The position numbers and the translations under genes were made by a program. The notes under the pieces were generated by a model. The model did no database searches and had not been told where the DNA came from. It saw only the letters and a program-made list of their open reading frames with translations. Below are positions 38,288-49,366 of a stretch of DNA of 64,000 nt, piece after piece. The DNA is from Sinorhizobium mexicanum. Lineage in GTDB: Bacteria > Pseudomonadota > Alphaproteobacteria > Rhizobiales > Rhizobiaceae. Every line of letters starts with the position of its first letter. Position 1 is the first letter of the stretch. The DNA lies in NCBI RefSeq assembly GCF_013488225.1, contig NZ_CP041238.1, positions 4,252,341 to 4,316,340 on the forward strand, given 5' to 3'.

Positions 38288-39703
38288 GGCGCGCTTGCGG
38301 CGAAGCACTGCCGCATAAAAACCGTCAAGCCCGCCAGCGAACGGTGCTGCAAGCGGCAGCATGGCGGGCGTCGTGCGAAACTCGCCGCGCTCCGTGATTG
38401 CCTCACCGAGGTCAGGCCACTCGGCAGCAGCAATGGGCACGCGCTCACAATCCGCGCCGTCGCCGACGACGCGCGCAACAACGTCCTCGCCCTCGCGCGG
38501 ATCGAGCGAGCAGTTGGAAAAGACCACCAGCCCGCCGGGCTTTACGACGGTCAGCGCGTGACGCAACAAGCGTTCCTGCAGCCCGGCAAGCTTCTCGACG
38601 TCCTCCGGTCCCTTCGTCCAGAGCACGTCCGGATGACGGCGCGTCGTTCCCGTGGAAGAGCAGGGGGCGTCGAGCAGCGCCGCATCGAAGAGTTCATCCG
38701 GCTGGAAGTCCGCCATGTTGACTTCCTTCGTCCGGGCCTCGAGGCCGAGCCGCGCGAGATTCGCCCTCAGGCGCCGCAGGCGGCTGGAGGACTGATCGAG
38801 CGCCGTCACTCTTGCTCCGGCGAGGATAAGCTGCGCCGTCTTGCCGCCCGGGGCCGCGCAGAGGTCGACGACGCTCTTGCCGGCCAGATCGCCGAAAAGG
38901 CGCGCCGGGATCGAGGCAGCCGCATCCTGGACCCACCACTCCCCTTCCGAAAATCCCGGTAGTGCCGGAATGGTGCCCGAGAAAGCGCCAAGCCGGACAG
39001 AGCCGGTCGGAAGAACCGTGCCGCCAAGGCGCTCCGCCCAGGCGGCCGGGTCGGACTTCACCGACAGGTCGATTGCGGCCGGAACCTCTTGCGCCGCCGA
39101 TATGCGCTCGGCCTGTTCCCGCCCGTAGTGGATCGCAAGCCTGTCATAAAACCAGTCGGGCATTGCCGGAATGGCTTTCACCTTGTCGAGAATTGTGTCC
39201 TTTTCCCGCGAGAGCCGACGAAGAACGGCATTGACGAGGCTCGCAAAGCGGCGATTGCGCGGATCCGCCTGCGCCTGCTCCACGGCGAGGTCGACAGCCG
39301 AATGATCCGGAATGTCGAGATAGAGAATTTGCGCGGCGGCAACCGTCAGCACGTGGTCGAGCGCACGAGCCCCCTCCGGCAGCGGCGTTTGCAGCAAAGT
39401 GTCGATCGCCGCCCGAATGCGTGGCAGGTGCCGAAGTGCCGAATTGAGGATGGCCCGCACCAGTGCGCGGTCGGCGTCATTGAGTTCGCGATAGGCCGGA
39501 TTGCCGTGCTCCTGGTCGAGCATGCCGTCGAGCGAGGTCTTGCGGTCGACGACGGCTGCCAGGATCTTGGCGGCAGCCTGGCGGCTCTTCAAACCCGGCT
39601 TCTCCACCGTCGCGGCACCGGCGCTTTGCCGCGGAGTCTTCGGCGGCGTCTTATGCGCTCGGTTTCGTTTCGGGCGTGAATCGTTTTTCTTGTCTTCAGG
39701 CAT
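38285..39703 (-). CDS. rsmB: 16S rRNA (cytosine-967-C5) methyltransferase
   Basis: The 472-residue protein starts with a Lys/Arg-rich tail of about 40 residues. A NusB-like RNA-binding domain follows (about 45-170), then the SAM-dependent RNMT core with DLCAAPGGKTAQLI, LDAPCSSTGTTRRHPD (motif IV cysteine) and FSNCSLDPREGED (motif VI catalytic cysteine). It methylates C967 of 16S rRNA. Its ATG overlaps the htpX stop by one base (TGATG), so the two genes are coupled. The RIME-like repeat forms its 3' end. Confidence 0.94.
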   Translation of the reverse strand: MPEDKKNDSRPKRNRAHKTPPKTPRQSAGAATVEKPGLKSRQAAAKILAAVVDRKTSLDGMLDQEHGNPAYRELNDADRALVRAILNSALRHLPRIRAAIDTLLQTPLPEGARALDHVLTVAAAQILYLDIPDHSAVDLAVEQAQADPRNRRFASLVNAVLRRLSREKDTILDKVKAIPAMPDWFYDRLAIHYGREQAERISAAQEVPAAIDLSVKSDPAAWAERLGGTVLPTGSVRLGAFSGTIPALPGFSEGEWWVQDAAASIPARLFGDLAGKSVVDLCAAPGGKTAQLILAGARVTALDQSSSRLRRLRANLARLGLEARTKEVNMADFQPDELFDAALLDAPCSSTGTTRRHPDVLWTKGPEDVEKLAGLQERLLRHALTVVKPGGLVVFSNCSLDPREGEDVVARVVGDGADCERVPIAAAEWPDLGEAITERGEFRTTPAMLPLAAPFAGGLDGFYAAVLRRKRA

Positions 39704-40662
39704 CAGGACCAGGGACCTTTGGGCGGTTCGGAACCACCGCGACCCCAGCCGGTTCTCGGGACAGAGCGCGATTTGCGCACGGCATTATCAGTGCGTACCG
39801 GCGGCGTCGAGCCCACCGACATCCCGCGCGCCATCTCCTCCAGCGCTGCAACGCGATTTTCGGTGGCCGGATGCGTCGAGAAGAGATTGTCCATCCGTTC
39901 CCCGGAAAGCGGATTGATGATGAACATATGCGCCGTCGCCGGGTTGCGCTCGGCGTCGTCATTGTGAATCACATGCGCGGCACCGGCGATTTTCTGCAGC
40001 GCCGAGGAAAGCCAGAGCGGATTGCCGCAGATTTCCGCGCCGCGTCGGTCGGCGGAATATTCGCGCGTCCGGCTGATCGCCATCTGCACCAGCATCGCCG
40101 CAAGAGGCGCGACGATCATCGCGACAAGGACGCCGACGAATCCCAGCGGATTGTTGTTGTCGCGGTTGCCACCGAAAAAGAAGGCGAAGTTGCCGAGCAT
40201 CGAAATCGCGCCGGCAAGCGTCGCCGTCAGCGTCATCGTCAAGGTGTCGCGGTACTGGATATGCGCAAGCTCATGCGCCATCACACCGGCGACTTCCTCA
40301 TAGGAGAGCGAATGCAACAGGCCCGTGGAGGCAGCAACCGCGGCGTTCTCCGGGTTGCGGCCGGTGGCAAAGGCGTTCGGCTGCGGACTGTCGATCACAT
40401 AGACGCGCGGCATCGGCAAACCGGCTTTTTGGGCCAGATCCCGCACGATCCCGTAATATTCTGGCGCGTTACGCTCATCCACCTCCTGGGCACGGTACAT
40501 GCTGAGCACCATGCGATCGGAATTCCAGTAGGAGAAGAAGTTCATGCCGGCGGCGATGACAAGGGCGATCATCATGCCGCCCGTGCCGCCAATGGCGTAG
40601 CCGACGGCCATGAAGAGGACGGTCATGACGGCGAGCAGCATTGCAGTGCGCATGGTATTCAT
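39703..40662 (-). CDS. htpX: membrane zinc metalloprotease HtpX
   Basis: The 319-residue protease has two N-terminal membrane helices (about 5-40), the zinc motif HELAH at 130-134 and two further hydrophobic segments near 145-195. The [15 protein letters not shown] stretch before the active site is typical of the family. It degrades damaged inner-membrane proteins, together with FtsH. The 187-base upstream gap carries a parS-like site and the divergent start of the SDHAF4-like gene. The C-terminal 30 residues are Pro/Arg-rich and poorly conserved in character. Confidence 0.95.
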   Translation of the reverse strand: MNTMRTAMLLAVMTVLFMAVGYAIGGTGGMMIALVIAAGMNFFSYWNSDRMVLSMYRAQEVDERNAPEYYGIVRDLAQKAGLPMPRVYVIDSPQPNAFATGRNPENAAVAASTGLLHSLSYEEVAGVMAHELAHIQYRDTLTMTLTATLAGAISMLGNFAFFFGGNRDNNNPLGFVGVLVAMIVAPLAAMLVQMAISRTREYSADRRGAEICGNPLWLSSALQKIAGAAHVIHNDDAERNPATAHMFIINPLSGERMDNLFSTHPATENRVAALEEMARGMSVGSTPPVRTDNAVRKSRSVPRTGWGRGGSEPPKGPWS

Positions 40663-40754
40663 GGATGAGCTCCAGGCATGTTTGTCTCGTCATCCGTTCG
40701 GCAAGCGCGGCGGGAAGCAGGCACAGCGCTTTCTTTCCGCACGCCTCACGCAAA

Positions 40755-40770
40755 CGTTTCACGTGAATCA
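40755..40770. promoter_or_regulatory. parS-like site
   Basis: CGTTTCACGTGAATCA matches the ParB consensus at 14 of 16 positions with an intact CACGTG core. It lies in the divergent gap between htpX and the SDHAF4-like gene, about 16 kb from parA. Confidence 0.7.
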
Positions 40771-40849
40771 GGGTTCCCGTTCGCACGGAAGCGCTTATAT
40801 GATGGGTATAAACCCGACGCTCTTCAATATCACGGAAATCCGGCATCCC

Positions 40850-41050
40850 ATGCAGAACGACAACGACAATACGCCCGATCGCCCAAAACGCCCGTTGCCG
40901 GCAGCCGCTCTGCGCGCGCTGAAGGAGGCGGAGGAGAGACGGCGGGCCGCGGAACCACAAGTCATGCCAACCGAGCTTGGCGGTCGCGGGGGGCTCGATC
41001 CCGCCCGTTTCGGCGATTGGGAGATTAAGGGTCGAGCGATCGATTTCTGA
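40850..41050 (+). CDS. SDHAF4-like succinate dehydrogenase assembly factor (DUF1674)
   Basis: The small 66-residue protein ends with the family hallmark GGRGGLDPARFGDWEIKGRA followed by IDF. The N-terminal half is charged and helical (ALRALKEAEERRRAA). In mitochondria, SDHAF4 protects flavinated SdhA during complex II assembly; the bacterial role is inferred from that. The start is the ATG that gives the usual length; an in-frame extension upstream would run through the htpX promoter region. It is divergent from htpX. Confidence 0.88.
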   Translation: MQNDNDNTPDRPKRPLPAAALRALKEAEERRRAAEPQVMPTELGGRGGLDPARFGDWEIKGRAIDF

Positions 41051-41235
41051 CAAAATCGTTCCACGCCGGCAGAATTGTTCCGAAGGCGAATCGAACTCGG
41101 CGTCGCCGGACTTAGCCTTCTCAGGGAACGGCCCCATCCCCTTTTGGCGCGCTCTGCCTCAAGAGCTATGGCCTCGGCAAGCGGATCGGAATCCGGCTCA
41201 GCAATTCTGGACCTTGAAAGTACCGGATCAAATGT

Positions 41236-41269
41236 TTGGGGCCCCGTGTCGACCGACACGGGGCCCCAA
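41236..41269 (-). terminator. strong hairpin after acetyl-CoA synthetase gene
   Basis: TTGGGGCCCCGTGTC and GACACGGGGCCCCAA make a perfect 15-base-pair stem with a four-base loop, five bases past the stop. On the minus strand it is followed by ACATTT, only weakly T-rich. It probably ends the acetyl-CoA synthetase transcript and may also stop transcription from the SDHAF4-like gene. The rest of the gap from 41051 shows nothing recognisable. Confidence 0.75.
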
Positions 41270-41273
41270 GATG

Positions 41274-43223
<1,950 letters not shown>

Positions 43224-43252
43224 GTGTTTCCTCCCTGCGCATTCCTGGCCAG

Positions 43253-43330
43253 ATCACAAACGTGATCGCTTCTTGATGACAGCGCGGGATGCCGGCGGAA
43301 AGCCGCACACACGTTTCTCATCCCGCTCCG
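43253..43330. repeat. RIME-like element, copy 2
   Basis: AAACGTGATCG at 43258-43268 is followed by the same module order as the rsmB copy: GCGGGATGCCGGCGGAAAGCCGC, a CACACACGTTTCTCATC stretch, and CCGCTC. It lies in the acsA-trcR divergent gap, about 35 bases upstream of acsA. Confidence 0.6.
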
Positions 43331-43426
43331 GGGGCGACATTCCTGGTCGCCCACGGTTCCGTCACAATTCATAGCAGGTCAAAACCCGCCCGCAATTAGA
43401 CAAAAGGACATTCGGTACTGAAAGAA

Positions 43427-43455
43427 TTGCAATTTCGCGACAGTGACGTTATAGA
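43427..43455 (+). promoter_or_regulatory. candidate sigma-70-type promoter of trcR
   Basis: TTGCAA and TATAGA are separated by 17 bases. The -10 hexamer ends about 77 bases before the trcR start. The spacing and hexamers fit a housekeeping promoter moderately well. Confidence 0.45.
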
Positions 43456-43532
43456 GGCGCTCAATTCCCGGAAATCAGTGGTAGACTCCACGGCCCGCGA
43501 CACCGGCGCGGACGGACAAAAGGACTATATCC

Positions 43533-44231
43533 ATGGCTCAGCAACTGCTTATGCCCAAGGCAACCGCCGTCTGGCTCGTTGACAACACAGCGCTGTCGTT
43601 CGACCAGATCGCGCAGTTCTGCAAGCTGCACCCGCTCGAAGTGAAAGCGATCGCCGACGGTGAATCGGCGCAGGGCATCAAGGGCCTCGATCCGATCGCC
43701 ACCGGTCAGCTCTCTCGCGACGAGATCGCACGCGGCGAGGCAAATCCGAACCACAAGCTCAAGCTCTCCGAACCGAAGGTTCGTGTTCCGGACTCCAAGC
43801 GGAAGGGCCCGCGCTACACGCCCGTCTCCAAGCGCCAGGACCGTCCGAACGCCATCCTCTGGCTGGTGCGCAACCATCCTGAACTCAAGGACGCACAGAT
43901 TTCGCGGCTGGTCGGCACGACGAAGACGACGATCGAGCAGATTCGCGAACGCACCCATTGGAACTCGGCCAACCTGACGCCGATGGATCCGGTGACGCTC
44001 GGCCTCTGCTCGCAGATCGACCTCGATCTGGAAGTCGAACGCGCCGCCAAGGGCCGCCCGCTGCCGACGGCAGCCGAGGCGGGTGCAACGCTGGAGGCAG
44101 CACAGGAGACCGAAAAGCTCGGTTACAACTACGACCGCGAGGAAGAGAAGGAAATCGACGCCGATGCCGTCTTCGCCAAGCTGAAGTCGTTGAAGTCGGA
44201 TCGCAAGGACGACGAAGACGACGACTACTGA
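43533..44231 (+). CDS. trcR: cell-cycle transcriptional regulator TrcR (DUF1013)
   Basis: The 232-residue protein matches the alphaproteobacterial DUF1013 family. The start MAQQLLMPKATAVWLVDNTA leads into a helix-turn-helix-like segment (FDQIAQFCKLHPLEVKAIAD), and GIKGLDPIATGQLSRDEI and RPNAILWLVRNHPELKDAQI introduce a second HTH-like unit. The C-terminus is acidic (EEEKEIDADAV and a DDEDDDY end). The family is annotated as TrcR, a transcription regulator linked to the cell cycle; the detailed role is from memory. AAAGGA lies about eight bases before the ATG. A strong terminator follows. Confidence 0.88.
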   Translation: MAQQLLMPKATAVWLVDNTALSFDQIAQFCKLHPLEVKAIADGESAQGIKGLDPIATGQLSRDEIARGEANPNHKLKLSEPKVRVPDSKRKGPRYTPVSKRQDRPNAILWLVRNHPELKDAQISRLVGTTKTTIEQIRERTHWNSANLTPMDPVTLGLCSQIDLDLEVERAAKGRPLPTAAEAGATLEAAQETEKLGYNYDREEEKEIDADAVFAKLKSLKSDRKDDEDDDY

Positions 44232-44257
44232 TCGTTGTCGACCTTAAGGACGTGCGC

Positions 44258-44287
44258 AAAACCCGGTTCGCGAGAGCCGGGTTTTTT
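44258..44287 (+). terminator. intrinsic terminator of trcR
   Basis: AAAACCCGG pairs with CCGGGTTTT, with a ten-base loop, and the T run continues to six residues. Confidence 0.92.
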
Positions 44288-44400
44288 GTTGGCCACCGCA
44301 TCGATTGCAGGTGCGGCCACAAGATTTACCCCTCATCTTAACCCGGAGAAGATCGCGGCAGCAGGATCAGGGCCGAAAAGCGCCAGCTCGGCGCTCTGGA

Positions 44401-44498
44401 GCAATTCCAGGAAAAGTGTGTAACGGTTTTCCGTCCGGAATTGCGTAGTTTCAGAGAGTTAGCTCGCTGTTTCAATGAAACGATGAAATGATCTAAAC
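44401..44498. repeat. rhizobial intergenic repeat (GCAATTCCAGGAAAAG type) overlapping the prpE stop
   Basis: CAATTCC and GGAATTG are inverted around GGAAAAGTG...CGGTTTTCC. They are followed by a TTTCAATGAAACGATGAAAT stretch and CTAA. I recognise this sequence class as a frequent Rhizobiales intergenic repeat. Its final bases include the TAG that ends the propionyl-CoA synthetase gene. Confidence 0.65.
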
Positions 44499-46400
44499 AC
44501 CGATGCCCTTCGCGTGCAGCGCCTCGGTGATCTCGTCGAGGATCGCCGGATCATCGATCGTCGCCGGCATCTTCCAGGGCTGGCAGTCGGCGATCTTCTG
44601 GATCGTCGCCCGGAGGATCTTGCCGGAACGCGTCTTCGGTAACCGCTTGACGCAGATCGCCATCCTGAAGGCGGCAACAGGCCCGATCCGCTCGCGCACC
44701 AGCGAGACGACTTCCCTTTCGATTTCCGACGTTTCACGGGAAACATTGGAATTGATCACCAGGAAGCCGGCAGGAATCTGCCCCTTCAGCGCATCGGCGA
44801 TGCCGATCACTGCGCATTCCGCCACATCCGGATGGCTAGCGCAGACCTCCTCCATCGCTCCTGTCGAAAGCCGGTGGCCGGCGACGTTGATGATATCGTC
44901 TGTGCGGGCCATGATGAAGATATAGCCGTCCTCATCGACATAGCCGGCATCCGCCGTCTTGTAGAAGCCGGGATATTCGTTGAGATAGGCCGCGTGGAAG
45001 CGGTCGTCGGCGTTCCACAGCGTCGGCAGGCAGCCGGGCGGGAGCGGCAGCTTGACCACCACATTGCCCAGCGTACCAGCCCCCACCGGGTGCCCGGCAT
45101 CATCGAGGACCTGAACGTCGTAGCCGGGCAGGGGAACAGCCGGGGAGCCGTATTTCACCGGCAGCAGCCCCAGACCCATCGGATTGCCGGCGACCGGCCA
45201 TCCTGTTTCCGTCTGCCACCAGTGATCGATGACCGGAACGCCGAGCGCCCGCTCGGCCCATTGGATCGTGTCCGGGTCCGCCCGCTCGCCGGCAAGGTAA
45301 AGAGCCCGAAAACGCGAGAGATCGTAGCGGGGCACATATGTCGCTTCGGGATCCTCCTTGCGGATCGCACGCAGCGCCGTCGGCGCCGTGAACATCACCG
45401 CGACGCCGTGCTCGGCGATGATGCGCCAATAGGTCCCGGGATCCGGCGTTCCGATCGGCTTGCCCTCGAAGAGGACGGAAGTGTTGCCGTTGAGAAGCGG
45501 TCCATAAACGATATAGGAGTGACCGACCACCCAACCGATATCGGAAGCGGCCCAGAAGACCTCGCCGGGGCGCGCGCCGAAGAAATGCTCCATGGACCAT
45601 TTCAACGCGACCATGTGGCCGCCATTGTCGCGCACGACGCCTTTCGGCTGCCCGGTGGTCCCGGACGTATAGAGCACGTAAAGCGGGTCGGTCGATGCGA
45701 CCGGAGTGCAGGGAGCCTCTTCGCCCGCCTGCTTCGCCGCTGCGAGCGCCTCGGCAAAGTCGATATCCCGGCCCGGAACCATGTTGGCGGCGAGCATCTC
45801 GCGCTGAAAAATCAGGCAATGGGCCGGCTTATTGGCGGCGATCTCGATTGCCGCATCGAGAAGCGGCTTGTAGGCAACCGAGCGCCCGGGTTCGAGACCA
45901 CAGCTCGCCGAGACGACCAGCTTCGCCTGGCAATCATCGATGCGCACGGCGAGCTCGTTGGCGGCGAAACCGCCAAAGACAACGGAATGCACCGCGCCGA
46001 TGCGCGCGGCGGCCAGCATTGCCACCGCCGCCTGCGGGATCATCGGCATGTAGATGATGATCCGGTCTCCCTTGCCGATCCCAAGATTGCGGTAGACCGC
46101 GGCCATCGTCTTCACGTCGGCGAGCAAATCGCCGTAGGAAATCTTTTCGATCCGGTCGGTGACGGGGCTGTCATAGATGAAGGCAGGCTGGTGAGCCCGG
46201 CCACCTTCCACGTGGCGGTCGAGACAGTTGTAGCAGGTGTTGGTCACGCCATCGGGAAACCAGTGCCCATAGGCACCGCGCTCGGGCTCGAAAATCCGCT
46301 CGGGTGGTCGGAACCAGTCGATCGATCCGGCCGCAGCGGCCCAAAATCCATGCGGATCGGCCTTCCACGCGGCATACACTTCGGAATAGCGGCTCGCCAT
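44493..46400 (-). CDS. prpE: propionyl-CoA synthetase / acetyl-CoA-synthetase-like ligase
   Basis: The 635-residue enzyme has ACS motifs YTSGTTGQPKGVVRDNGG, HWWQTETGWPVAGNPMGL and the lysine in KTRSGKILRATIQKIA. NPMGL and VVRDNGGH rather than the Acs versions fit the PrpE branch, which activates propionate. The start MASRYSEVYAAWKADPHGFW is the family N-terminus; an earlier in-frame ATG adds a non-conserved basic tail. Together with acsA it flanks trcR, but the two enzymes are not in one operon. Near its C-terminus the codons for VSRET coincide with a near-parS sequence. Confidence 0.9.
   Translation of the reverse strand: MASRYSEVYAAWKADPHGFWAAAAGSIDWFRPPERIFEPERGAYGHWFPDGVTNTCYNCLDRHVEGGRAHQPAFIYDSPVTDRIEKISYGDLLADVKTMAAVYRNLGIGKGDRIIIYMPMIPQAAVAMLAAARIGAVHSVVFGGFAANELAVRIDDCQAKLVVSASCGLEPGRSVAYKPLLDAAIEIAANKPAHCLIFQREMLAANMVPGRDIDFAEALAAAKQAGEEAPCTPVASTDPLYVLYTSGTTGQPKGVVRDNGGHMVALKWSMEHFFGARPGEVFWAASDIGWVVGHSYIVYGPLLNGNTSVLFEGKPIGTPDPGTYWRIIAEHGVAVMFTAPTALRAIRKEDPEATYVPRYDLSRFRALYLAGERADPDTIQWAERALGVPVIDHWWQTETGWPVAGNPMGLGLLPVKYGSPAVPLPGYDVQVLDDAGHPVGAGTLGNVVVKLPLPPGCLPTLWNADDRFHAAYLNEYPGFYKTADAGYVDEDGYIFIMARTDDIINVAGHRLSTGAMEEVCASHPDVAECAVIGIADALKGQIPAGFLVINSNVSRETSEIEREVVSLVRERIGPVAAFRMAICVKRLPKTRSGKILRATIQKIADCQPWKMPATIDDPAILDEITEALHAKGIGV
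44730..44745. promoter_or_regulatory. degenerate parS-like sequence within prpE
   Basis: CGTTTCACGGGAAACA has both arms of the ParB site but one changed base in the core (CACGGG for CACGTG). The change is in the third position of a serine codon. ParB binding is doubtful. Confidence 0.3.
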
Positions 46401-46571
46401 ATCCGTTCTCCTCCCACTGACTTTTCCGGACAAAGCCCGGCTCCTCGGCGAAAGAAGATAGGCCACTGGAGGCAAACGAGAACCCCGACGAAAGAGTAAG
46501 ACGGCTCTTATGAACGCCGGCGTCGCCATCATTCGTTGATGAGACAATTCCGTCGAACGGTCGCGAGCTGG

Positions 46572-48065
46572 TCAACGCGAGCGGCGACTGCTGAAAAGTG
46601 CGCCCAGTCTGACGGCGCCGACTTGCCTGATCTTTCGTATGGCACGGCGGGGATCCGCGATTGCGTCACCAGCGATCCTCGCACGGTCGCGCCAGTCTCC
46701 GTACTTGTTGATCGGCAGCGCCAGCACTTCCGGCCAGGTCTGCTGAATGGCGCGAAAGATCATGCCGTTGTCGCGCCGAAGCGAAGGCGGAAGTGATAGC
46801 ATCGCGGTATAGATCTTCCGGCATATAAGCGGATTTACCTCGACCTGCGAGGGCATCGCGTAGGACTGGGAAAAGGCCCAGCAGCTCATGCGCAGTTCCA
46901 TATAGGCAAGGTCGAGCAGAAAGAGGCTGCGATAATGTTGCAAGGGTTTCAGCCACTGCCGAACCTCTTCAAGCAACCGCGCATGCTGCGGCAGCTTCAG
47001 CCGCGAAACGATGCCCGCCTCGTCGATGGCCGTGTCCTCCTGCGAATCCAGCCACAAGAACCCGCGACCGATCTCGCCCCCAAGGCCGCCGAGGAAGATT
47101 CGCCCGTTGAGGGGTTCCACGCTCGGATGCATCGTCATGTTCGAGCCGGTGACGCAGTGGCCGACGCGCATCTGCCAGGCACGCGTACCCTGCTCGTCGG
47201 CTTCCCTGTACGGCAGCAGCCGATGGCTCAACTTAAACCTTTTGGCCAACTCTGTGGCGCGCTTGACATCCAGTTTCGCACCCAGAGCATCGACAGTGAC
47301 GAAGTCGATGTCCCGGTGAAATGCTCTGCAGCAGGCGAGCATCAACCGCGTTTCGTTGCCGGACGTCAAAGCCATACTTGCCCGCCCCGTCGCGTGCAGA
47401 GGCTGGATAACACTCCGCGTCTCGTCGATAATCGTGGCAATGGCAGCATCGACATCCGCGACCTCCTCAATCTCACCACGCGGCCAATGCCGTATCGGCG
47501 CCATGGTATCGAGATCAAGATAGTGATTGCACATAAGGCGGCGAACACCGCGGTGAGCGGTCATTCCCGCAGGAAACCAGCCGTGTTGATCGACGACAAG
47601 CCCGCGATAAAGATCGAAGTCAAACCGCTCGTCATATTCCGACGCCGTGAGAAGCAAAGGCGTTGTGGCACCCGCAAGTCCGAATTGCGGCTCATAGACG
47701 AGGGATTTGCTGCCATTTGCATCGAGATAGATGCGGCGAGCATCACAGGCATCCAGAACGAATATGAAGCTGCCCGCCAAACGATAGATATGATCTTCGA
47801 TCAGGAGGTCGATATCACAGGCCTGATCGAGTTCGGCATCGATTTTATGTTTTCCCGTGACGATCTGTTGCGCTTCGGGATCGATTGCCATGCCGAGAAG
47901 CAAACCGACGCAGCAATCCGTCCGATCGAGGACCGCGACCACCTCCAGTTCCTCGAACACATCCACGCAGATGCTGGTCAGCTGATAGCGAACAGCCATC
48001 GGCAAGGGCGGGTGATTGTCGCGCGTGACCCGGAACTGTCCCTTGAAATCTGACGGCGACCACAC
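46572..48065 (-). CDS. asparagine-synthase-related protein with degenerate motifs
   Basis: From the chosen GTG start the protein has 497 residues. AAGGAGGAGG directly precedes this GTG, whereas in-frame ATGs further upstream lack a site and one overlaps the next gene. Residues 98-195 resemble the second half of a class II glutamine amidotransferase (AGSFIFVLDACDARRIYLDA), but the nucleophilic N-terminal cysteine domain is missing. Residues 230-246 (SMALTSGNETRLMLACC) sit where asparagine synthetases have SGGxDS, so ATP-pyrophosphatase activity is doubtful. Base composition is AT-richer than the neighbours. It is paired with the beta-helix gene upstream. Such proteins occur in polysaccharide and peptide-modification loci; the function here is unknown. 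Confidence 0.7.
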   Translation of the reverse strand: MWSPSDFKGQFRVTRDNHPPLPMAVRYQLTSICVDVFEELEVVAVLDRTDCCVGLLLGMAIDPEAQQIVTGKHKIDAELDQACDIDLLIEDHIYRLAGSFIFVLDACDARRIYLDANGSKSLVYEPQFGLAGATTPLLLTASEYDERFDFDLYRGLVVDQHGWFPAGMTAHRGVRRLMCNHYLDLDTMAPIRHWPRGEIEEVADVDAAIATIIDETRSVIQPLHATGRASMALTSGNETRLMLACCRAFHRDIDFVTVDALGAKLDVKRATELAKRFKLSHRLLPYREADEQGTRAWQMRVGHCVTGSNMTMHPSVEPLNGRIFLGGLGGEIGRGFLWLDSQEDTAIDEAGIVSRLKLPQHARLLEEVRQWLKPLQHYRSLFLLDLAYMELRMSCWAFSQSYAMPSQVEVNPLICRKIYTAMLSLPPSLRRDNGMIFRAIQQTWPEVLALPINKYGDWRDRARIAGDAIADPRRAIRKIRQVGAVRLGALFSSRRSR

Positions 48066-48117
48066 ATCCTCCTCCTTCCGTCGTTTATTCAGCAGCATGC
48101 GTGTCAGACGTACTTGA

Positions 48118-49140
48118 TCAAGGGAAGGGGGAGCGCAAATCGTGATCCCAGACGTTGTTGCCGAATTCATCCGGGTGATCCGGCGAGAACGCAGTCAACT
48201 CGCCATAGAGGCCGCAGTGCCCCTCCCTTCCGTAAACTAGTGACAGACGATTGTTGACAAAGCGAATGTGCCCTTCGGCGGGTGCGAACGCGCCGGTATC
48301 TCCTCCATAGAAGCAATAAGACCCGCCGGAGACCAGATTGCGCGACACCGAAACGTTTCTGGCGGACGCAAAATCGGAATAGACGACGATCGGTGCAGAG
48401 ACCGCCTCCTGCGAAAGAAGTACCGTGTTCATATCGAATATCACGTTCGATGCACCGCCATGCGTAGAGAGCCCCGAGTGATGGTCGCCAGGGCGATGCC
48501 CAAGATCGTGAATGAAATTGCCCTGCACCAGTCCGTCGTTTTCGACGGTGATCCCATTCGACACGTTCCAGATGTTGTTTCCGCTAATGACGAGCCCCTT
48601 CGCGCTGCCGTAGACATCGCTGACGCCCCTGTCGGCTCGTTCTTCCGGTGAACCGCTGCATCCGAGCAGGTTGTTTTTCACGCGCGTCCTATCGGCGTTG
48701 TACCCGTCCGCAGGGCGTCCGGCCCGGATCGCGACAATTGCGTCCGCGTTGCAGGCAAGAACCTTGCTGTCGCGCAGCGTGACATCCGGGGCATCGATAA
48801 CAACGGGCCCGTTGACTTCCACCGCGGCGATCATGGCGCCGGCGTCAACTGCACGCAGTCGCCCAAATTCCGGCTCCCAGACCCAGCCCGGCCCGGATTT
48901 GAGGTCCTCTGGAACACGCTTGAACACCGTCTGTGGAGAAGGGCCGGTATTCGTAACATCGGGCAAGCCGCAGACCGACGGCGCCGCTGCACAATTCGTG
49001 CGGTTGGGCGCCGGCAGCTCATCCGCCGTTCGGCTGCTGTTGGAAATGGAGCTGCCGGCGACGAGCAAAACAGCCGCCGCGACCATGGTTTTCGCGGCGC
49101 GCGCGAAGTTCGGTATCCTGCAGGAAACGCTGCCTTTCAA
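48118..49140 (-). CDS. exported right-handed beta-helix repeat protein
   Basis: From the TTG start (GGAG eight bases upstream) the protein has 340 residues with a plausible signal peptide: basic segment CRIPNFARAAKT, then MVAAAVLLVAGSS. ATG at 49086 is an alternative but lacks the positive n-region. The mature part has repeated short strands (VVIDAPDVTLRDSKVLACNA, LVISGNNIWNVSNGITVEND, SVSRNLVSGGSYCFYGG) typical of parallel beta-helix lyase-like folds that bind or cut polysaccharides. HDLGHRPGDHHSGLSTHGGA may be the catalytic or metal region. It is expected in the periplasm or outside the cell. It precedes the asparagine-synthase-like gene by about 50 bases on the same strand. The 226-base gap from 49141 to 49366 shows nothing recognisable. 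Confidence 0.72.
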   Translation of the reverse strand: MKGSVSCRIPNFARAAKTMVAAAVLLVAGSSISNSSRTADELPAPNRTNCAAAPSVCGLPDVTNTGPSPQTVFKRVPEDLKSGPGWVWEPEFGRLRAVDAGAMIAAVEVNGPVVIDAPDVTLRDSKVLACNADAIVAIRAGRPADGYNADRTRVKNNLLGCSGSPEERADRGVSDVYGSAKGLVISGNNIWNVSNGITVENDGLVQGNFIHDLGHRPGDHHSGLSTHGGASNVIFDMNTVLLSQEAVSAPIVVYSDFASARNVSVSRNLVSGGSYCFYGGDTGAFAPAEGHIRFVNNRLSLVYGREGHCGLYGELTAFSPDHPDEFGNNVWDHDLRSPFP

Positions 49141-49366
49141 CGATACTACTCCGCGCAGGGCGCCGCGATCGCACGCTGACTTCGGGCGGCCTTCGGTTCG
49201 CCACCAGATCATCTCGCCACAAGATAGTCGCAGGCCTCGCGGGAAGCGCAAGTATGCCGATTGGATGAAGGGCCTACCTTCGGAGAGGGTGTTCCAGGCG
49301 AATGGGAGGAGGTGCCAGCGAGCGTTCGTGCTGCACGCCAGGCCCCAGGCAGTCAGTTGCAAAGCC

